Source: Roseateles_B flavus | GTDB lineage: Bacteria > Pseudomonadota > Gammaproteobacteria > Burkholderiales > Burkholderiaceae_C | Direction of reading: 5' to 3' | Length of the DNA stretch: 64,000 nt | NCBI RefSeq assembly: GCF_039872765.1 | Contig: NZ_JBDPZC010000002.1 | Location: 248,001 to 312,000, forward strand | Shown: one piece after another, positions 59,791-64,000 of the stretch | Numbering within the stretch: the stretch's first letter is position 1 | How the letters are laid out: each line of letters opens with the position of its first letter | The notes under the pieces: model-generated | What the model saw: only the letters and a program-made list of their open reading frames with translations | Told to the model about the DNA's origin: nothing | The model's database searches: none | Position numbers and translations under genes: made by a program

Positions 59791-60579
59791 ATGGACGCCG
59801 CCGAGCTGGCTGAACTGGGACGACAGGCCGAACAGGCCGGCCTCAACGCCACCTCGCCGCCGCAGGAATCCCGCATCGAGGGCTGGCTGATCCGGCTCTC
59901 CCCCGGTCAGGCCAAGCGCGCCCGCTGCATCAACGCCCTCGAACCGGGCTCGCTGCCCGTGGAGGAACTGCTGGCCCGCTGCGCCCGCAGCTTCCATGCC
60001 GCAGGCCTGCCCCTGGTGGTACGCATCACGCCATTCACCCAGCCGCCGGAGCTGGATGCTCTGCTGGCCGCCAAGGGCTGGCCCGCCTATGACGCCGCCG
60101 AGGTCCTGGTGCGGCCCCGGCTGGACGATGTCATGGGCTGGCCCCTGCCCAGGGGTCAGGTCTTGCATGCGGTGGATGCCCTGGACTTCGCTCGCCAGAT
60201 GGGCGAGCTCAAGGGCAGCAGCGCGCTCGAGGTCCAGTCCCAGGCGGAGCGGCAATCGCAGTCCCCCGTGCCCTACCAGGGCTTCTGGCTGCGCCGCAAC
60301 ACCATCCGCGGCTGGGAGCTGCTCGCCTGCGGCCAGATCGCCCGCGAGGGCGACTGGGTGGGCCTCTACGACATCTACACGCCCGCCCCCTTCCGCGGCC
60401 AGGGGCACGCCCGCAGCCTGTGCCTGGCCCTGCTGCAGCAGGCCTGCGCACAGGGCGCGCGCCGGGCCTATCTGCAGGTGGGCGAGGCCAATGCACCGGC
60501 CCTGGCCCTGTACCGCGGCCTGGGCTTCCAGCAGGCCTATCGCTACCACTTCCGCAGCCCGCCACAAGACCTTCGCTGA
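59791..60579 (+). CDS. GNAT-family N-acetyltransferase
   Basis: 262-residue protein whose C-terminal half is a GNAT domain: WVGLYDIYTPAPFRGQGHARSL with the acetyl-CoA loop, then YLQVGEANAPALALYRGLGFQQAYRYHFR. The N-terminal half (IEGWLIRLSPGQAKRARCIN) fits the DUF/GNAT-associated domain of two-domain acetyltransferases. It starts immediately after the parA stop and is therefore coexpressed with it. A reverse copy of the dispersed repeat lies at 60152-60166, reading Gly-Gln-Val-Leu. Confidence 0.88.
   Translation: MDAAELAELGRQAEQAGLNATSPPQESRIEGWLIRLSPGQAKRARCINALEPGSLPVEELLARCARSFHAAGLPLVVRITPFTQPPELDALLAAKGWPAYDAAEVLVRPRLDDVMGWPLPRGQVLHAVDALDFARQMGELKGSSALEVQSQAERQSQSPVPYQGFWLRRNTIRGWELLACGQIAREGDWVGLYDIYTPAPFRGQGHARSLCLALLQQACAQGARRAYLQVGEANAPALALYRGLGFQQAYRYHFRSPPQDLR
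60152..60166 (-). repeat. Dispersed repeat GCAAGACCTGACCCC, copy 9 (intragenic, reverse orientation)
   Basis: GGGGTCAGGTCTTGC on the plus strand, the reverse complement of the repeat. The gene is also on the opposite strand from most other host genes, so the reading is again Gly-Gln-Val-Leu. Confidence 0.75.
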
Positions 60580-60681
60580 GCCCGCCGGCCAAGGGGGGCG
60601 GGGCAAGCACATCGTTACATCATGTAGAAGTGTGCTGGGTAGCATCCCCCTGCATTGCCACTCCCATGAAAGACGCTGTCG

Positions 60682-61728
60682 ATGCGCCTCTCCAGCCTCC
60701 CCCGCCTGACCCGCCCTGCCCTGCTGCTGGGTCTGGCCCTGAGTGCCTTCGCGGCCCAGGCCGCGGCGCCCAGGGCCGACGTTCCCGGGGCCAAGGACCA
60801 CCCGGTCCTGCAGCGCTTCAGCGGCAGCCTGCTGGTGGGCTATGCCCAGCAGGACTGGGACCAGCGCCAGTTTCCCGATGCACGCGGAGCCGCCAAGGAC
60901 GACAACCGCTTTGCGAATCCGGTCGCTGTCGAAGGCAAGGTGACGCGGCTGTTCTACCTCGCCCCCCTGGGCAAGAGCCCACTGGAGGTCTTCCGAAACT
61001 ACCAGCAGGCCCTGATGGGCGCGGGCTTCAAGACCACCTGGACCTGCGAGACCGAGGCCCAGGGCTGCGCCCGCGCCTACTTCGCGCTGGACGGCTACGA
61101 GCGCGCCAAGGGCATGCGCTGGGCTGAGGGTGACCTGCCCGGCATCGACGCTGCCTACCGCGACAGCAGCTGGAACCTGGAGATGTCCCTGAGCTACGAG
61201 CAGGGGCGCATGCTGGTGGGCACGCTGTCCAGCGGCGGCCGCAACCTCCAGGTGCTGCTCTACACCTCGATCGCCGACAACGCCCACACCGGGCGCACCG
61301 CCACCTACATCGAGATCGTCGAGCCCAAGGCCATGGCCACCGGCCAGGTCACGGTGGACGCCAAGGCCCTGGGCCAGGGCCTGCAGACCGAGGGCAAGAT
61401 CGCGCTCTACGGCCTGTTCTTCGACACCGGCAAGACCGAGGTCAAGCCCGAGAGCCAGGCGCAGCTGGACCAGATGGTCACCGCCCTCAAGGCCCAGCCC
61501 GCGCTCAAAGTGCTGATCGTCGGCCACACCGACAACGTCGGCGGCATCGACGCCAATCTGGCGCTGAGCCAGGGCCGGGCGCAGGCCGTCGTCGCGGCCC
61601 TGGTGCAGCGCGGCATCGCGGCCGGCCGGCTGCAGGCCCGCGGCGTTGCCAGCTTCGCCCCACTGGCCAGCAATGCCGGCGAGGACGGCCGCGCCCGCAA
61701 CCGTCGCGTAGAGATGGTGCTGCAGTAA
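60682..61728 (+). CDS. DUF4892 / OmpA-domain protein, copy 1
   Basis: 348-residue exported protein. A signal peptide (PALLLGLALSAFAAQAA) leads into a DUF4892 domain (DHPVLQRFSGSLLVGYAQQD to about residue 215) and a C-terminal OmpA-like peptidoglycan-binding domain (LFFDTGKTEVKPESQAQLDQ, VGHTDNVGG, and NRRVEMVL at the end). It probably sits in the periplasm or outer membrane and binds the cell wall. A close paralogue of the same length follows after a hairpin. Confidence 0.93.
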   Translation: MRLSSLPRLTRPALLLGLALSAFAAQAAAPRADVPGAKDHPVLQRFSGSLLVGYAQQDWDQRQFPDARGAAKDDNRFANPVAVEGKVTRLFYLAPLGKSPLEVFRNYQQALMGAGFKTTWTCETEAQGCARAYFALDGYERAKGMRWAEGDLPGIDAAYRDSSWNLEMSLSYEQGRMLVGTLSSGGRNLQVLLYTSIADNAHTGRTATYIEIVEPKAMATGQVTVDAKALGQGLQTEGKIALYGLFFDTGKTEVKPESQAQLDQMVTALKAQPALKVLIVGHTDNVGGIDANLALSQGRAQAVVAALVQRGIAAGRLQARGVASFAPLASNAGEDGRARNRRVEMVLQ

Positions 61729-61755
61729 GCAGCCCTCCCCCGCCCCTGCATCCCG

Positions 61756-61783
61756 CAGGGGAGCCCGGTGGCGGGCTCCCCTG
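61756..61783 (+). terminator. Hairpin between the two OmpA-domain genes
   Basis: CAGGGGAGCCCG (61756-61767) pairs perfectly with CGGGCTCCCCTG (61772-61783) around GTGG; TCTTCT follows. Strong stem with a weak T run, so probably partial termination. Confidence 0.75.
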
Positions 61784-61801
61784 TCTTCTGGAGAACACCT
61801 C

Positions 61802-62848
61802 ATGGCATCCATCCGTGCACTCGGCGCCGGCGCCCTCCTGGCGCTGGGCACCGCCCTGTCACCCCTGCCCGCCCTGGCCGATGCGCCCACGGCTGACGCG
61901 CCGGGCAGCAGCGACCACCCCGTGCTGCGGCGTTTCAGCGGCAGCCTGCTCGTAGGCTATGCCCAGCAGGACTGGGAACAGCGCTTCTTCCCCGATGCCA
62001 GCGGAGTGGCCAAGAACGGCGACCTCTTCGCCAATCCGCAGCCGCTGGAGGGCAAGATCACACGCCTGTTCTACCTGGCCCCGCTGGACAAAGGGCCGCT
62101 GGAGGTCTTCCGCAACCACCAGCAGGCCTTGCAGGCCGCCGGCTTCAAGACCGTCTGGACCTGCGAAAGCAAGGAGCAGGGCTGCACCAAGGCCTACTTC
62201 GCGCTGAACAAGAACGAGCGGCTGCGCGGCATGGCCTGGTCCAAGGGTGACCTGCCCAATATGAGCAAGCCCTCCGGGGGCCGCTGGTCGCTGGAGTCCA
62301 GCCTCAGCCACGAGGGCGGCCGCATGCTGGTCGGCCAGCTGAGCCAGGGAGGCCGGACCCTGCACCTGATGCTGTACAGCTCCATGGCCCAGAACTCCGA
62401 CACGCACCGCACGGCCACCTACATCGAGATCGTCGAGCCCAAGGCCATGCCCACCGGCCAGGTCACGGTCGATGCCGGTGCCATCGGCCAGGGCCTGAAG
62501 GCCGAAGGCAAGGTGGCGCTGTACGGTCTCTTCTTCGACACCGGCAAGAGCGAGGTCAAGCCCGAGTCCCAGGCCCAGCTGGCCGAGATGGCCCAGGTGT
62601 TGAAGGCCGACCCCAAGCTGCGGGTCTTCATCGTCGGCCACACGGACAACATCGGCGGCTTCGAGGCCAACCAGCTGCTGTCCCTGGCCCGGGCGCAGGC
62701 CGTGGTCGCCGCCCTGGGCAAGCCGCCCTACGGCATCGAGGCCAGCCGCCTCAGCGCCAAGGGCGCCGCCAATATCGCGCCCCTGGCCTCCAATGCCGAC
62801 GAGGACGGCCGTGCCCGCAACCGGCGGGTGGAGATGGTGCTGCAGTAA
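61802..62848 (+). CDS. DUF4892 / OmpA-domain protein, copy 2
   Basis: 348-residue paralogue of the preceding gene, same domain order: signal peptide (ALLALGTALSPLPALAD), DUF4892 (DHPVLRRFSGSLLVGYAQQD), OmpA domain (LFFDTGKSEVKPESQAQLAE, VGHTDNIGG, NRRVEMVLQ). The two share most residues across their length and the same end, showing a tandem duplication. Differences lie mainly in the signal peptide, residues 130-150 and the region around residue 290. Confidence 0.93.
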   Translation: MASIRALGAGALLALGTALSPLPALADAPTADAPGSSDHPVLRRFSGSLLVGYAQQDWEQRFFPDASGVAKNGDLFANPQPLEGKITRLFYLAPLDKGPLEVFRNHQQALQAAGFKTVWTCESKEQGCTKAYFALNKNERLRGMAWSKGDLPNMSKPSGGRWSLESSLSHEGGRMLVGQLSQGGRTLHLMLYSSMAQNSDTHRTATYIEIVEPKAMPTGQVTVDAGAIGQGLKAEGKVALYGLFFDTGKSEVKPESQAQLAEMAQVLKADPKLRVFIVGHTDNIGGFEANQLLSLARAQAVVAALGKPPYGIEASRLSAKGAANIAPLASNADEDGRARNRRVEMVLQ

Positions 62849-62884
62849 GCTCCTGCCGCTTCAGCAGGGCCGGGCCCGTGGACC

Positions 62885-63310
62885 TCAGTCCCGCGCCCGC
62901 CAGACCTTCAGCAGGGTGTGCCGGGTGAAGCCGGGCACGAAGTCGTGGACGTGGGCGATGCAGGCATAGCCCAGGTGCTCGTAGATCGCCGCGGCATCAT
63001 CCAGCAGCGTCTCGGCCAGGGCATCGCGGCAGCCGCGTCGCAGGGCCTGGGCTTCCAGGCGGCGCAGGGTGTCGCCGCCCAGGCCCTCGCCGCGGCGGTC
63101 CGGGTGGACCCACAGGTAGTCGATGTAGAGCCGCTCGAATTCGGTGCGGCCGCAGGCACCGGCCAGCAGGGTGCCGTCCTCGTCATGGACGGCGCAGGCG
63201 ATGTCCCGGGCATCGCTGCCCTGGGCCTGCTGCCGGCCGTGCAGGATCACGCCTTCGCGCAGGGCCTGCAGGTCTGCAGCGGACACCGCCTCGTCGCTGC
63301 TCCAGCGCAT
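62885..63310 (-). CDS. GNAT-family N-acetyltransferase
   Basis: 141-residue acetyltransferase. The strand LYIDYLWVHPDRRGEGLGGD carries the acetyl-CoA loop, with AETLLDDAAAIYEHLGYACIA as the last helix-strand. It lies just after argC on the same strand (12 bases), so the two are likely cotranscribed. Substrate unknown; no link with arginine synthesis can be claimed. Confidence 0.88.
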   Translation of the reverse strand: MRWSSDEAVSAADLQALREGVILHGRQQAQGSDARDIACAVHDEDGTLLAGACGRTEFERLYIDYLWVHPDRRGEGLGGDTLRRLEAQALRRGCRDALAETLLDDAAAIYEHLGYACIAHVHDFVPGFTRHTLLKVWRARD

Positions 63311-63321
63311 GGAGAGTGGGC

Positions 63322-64000
63322 TCAGACCAGGCCCAGGGTCTCGTCCACGCCCAGGTGCACGTTCATGCTCTGCACCGCGGCGCCGCTGGCGCCCTTGCCC
63401 AGGTTGTCCAGGCGGGCCATGACGAGGATCTGCGTGTCACTGCCGAAGACGAACAGGTCCACGCGGTTCGTGTCATTGCAGGCCTGCACGTCGAAGAAGC
63501 CGCCGGCCAGGGTGTCGGCATCGCGCAGAGGCATCACGCGGATGAAACGCTCACCCTCGTAGTGCGCGGCCAGGGCCTCGCGCACCTGCTCAGGGCTGGT
63601 GCCCGCACGCAGCTGCTGCAGGTGCAGGGGCACGGTGACGGCCAGGCCCTTGTAGAAATCGGCCACGATGGGCATGAACACGGGCGCCGTCTTCAGGCCG
63701 GTGTGCGCCATCATCTCGGGCAGGTGCTTGTGGGCCAGGCCCAGGGCATAGGGGCGCGGCGACTTCAGCTGGGCATTCCCGCCGGCCTCGTACTCCGCGA
63801 TCATGCCCTTGCCGCCGCCGGAATAACCGGTGATGGAGGTGGCCGAGATCAGGGCCTCGGGCGCCAGCAGGCCGGCATCCACCAGGGGGCGCACGGCCAG
63901 GATGAAGGCGCTGGCGTGGCAGCCCGGGTTGGCGATGCGCTTGGCACCGCGGATGGCCTCACGCTGGCCCCTGCACAGCTCCGGCAGGCCGAAGGTCCAG
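63322..64000 (-). CDS. argC: N-acetyl-gamma-glutamyl-phosphate reductase, 3' part
   Basis: C-terminal part of the arginine-pathway enzyme that reduces N-acetylglutamyl phosphate; the 5' end is outside the window. The catalytic Cys motif NPGCHAS lies near 63925, followed by SITGYSGGGKGM, AHKHLPEM, VFMPIVADFYKGL and VQACNDTNRVDLFVFG. The pattern is the shorter type 2 form. The frame stays open to the window edge. Confidence 0.93.
   Translation of the reverse strand, partial: WTFGLPELCRGQREAIRGAKRIANPGCHASAFILAVRPLVDAGLLAPEALISATSITGYSGGGKGMIAEYEAGGNAQLKSPRPYALGLAHKHLPEMMAHTGLKTAPVFMPIVADFYKGLAVTVPLHLQQLRAGTSPEQVREALAAHYEGERFIRVMPLRDADTLAGGFFDVQACNDTNRVDLFVFGSDTQILVMARLDNLGKGASGAAVQSMNVHLGVDETLGLV

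Overview
The window is GC-rich (about 70 percent) chromosomal DNA. It most resembles a betaproteobacterium of the order Burkholderiales, in the Rubrivivax / Leptothrix / Roseateles neighbourhood. This rests on gene content (bifunctional PutA with a divergent Lrp-type regulator, a DUF2917 protein beside a MocR regulator, QseBC-like pair, GstA, CigR-like and DUF4892-OmpA proteins) and on GC-rich codon use. It is inferred from remembered families, not from a search. The right end (mnmG, rsmG, parA, three parS sites, a DnaA box) is the classic origin-proximal block, so the replication origin is probably close by.

Layout. 0.1-5.3 kb: secreted PHP-domain lipoprotein, Aer-like chemoreceptor, and a hypothetical gene split by an in-frame TAG. 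5.4-9.2 kb: MocR regulator divergent from a DUF2917 protein, then prfC. 9.2-17.8 kb: outer-membrane barrel, a 1400-residue membrane protein with an apparent internal duplication, a solute-binding protein (TTG start), an exported metallo-beta-lactamase-fold hydrolase, ubiA and a CigR-like protein. 17.9-22.2 kb: an antitoxin/PIN toxin pair whose toxin has lost its own 3' end, ubiC, an exported alpha/beta hydrolase, proC and a nitroreductase. 22.2-26.4 kb: putA and its divergent Lrp-type regulator around a compact set of nested dyads. 26.5-29.4 kb: solute-binding protein, barrel protein, and a poorly coding interval. 29.4-34.0 kb: a leftward cluster of unrecognised exported or anchored proteins, three of them apparently paralogous, with lower GC than the surroundings. 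34.3-38.8 kb: PAS-GGDEF-EAL protein and FadH-type dienoyl-CoA reductase. 39.2-45.7 kb: DUF4397 lipoprotein, EamA transporter, a nuclease-like protein, and a cytochrome b561 / response regulator / histidine kinase operon. 45.9-51.9 kb: thioredoxin-fold protein, GST, and a peptidase plus ABC exporter operon.

52.4-54.1 kb is the most unusual part. A LuxR-type regulator with no luxI in view is followed by a 66-residue peptide gene. That peptide has a double-glycine-type leader and then four copies of DPSPKGTW. After a hairpin comes a small stand-alone protein that looks like a C39 (leader peptidase) fold with all three catalytic residues replaced. Together they look like a regulated, secreted multi-core peptide system. 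I do not recognise it as a described one.

54.2-64 kb: MerR regulator and Cys-cluster protein divergent from an epimerase-like SDR, then mnmG-rsmG-parA (parB is not in the window), a GNAT protein, two tandem DUF4892-OmpA paralogues, another GNAT protein and the 3' part of argC. Scattered through the window is a short repeat, core CAAGACCTGACCC. It lies both between and inside genes, and in most coding copies it reads as Gly-Gln-Val-Leu. No RNA genes, insertion sequences or CRISPR arrays were recognised.
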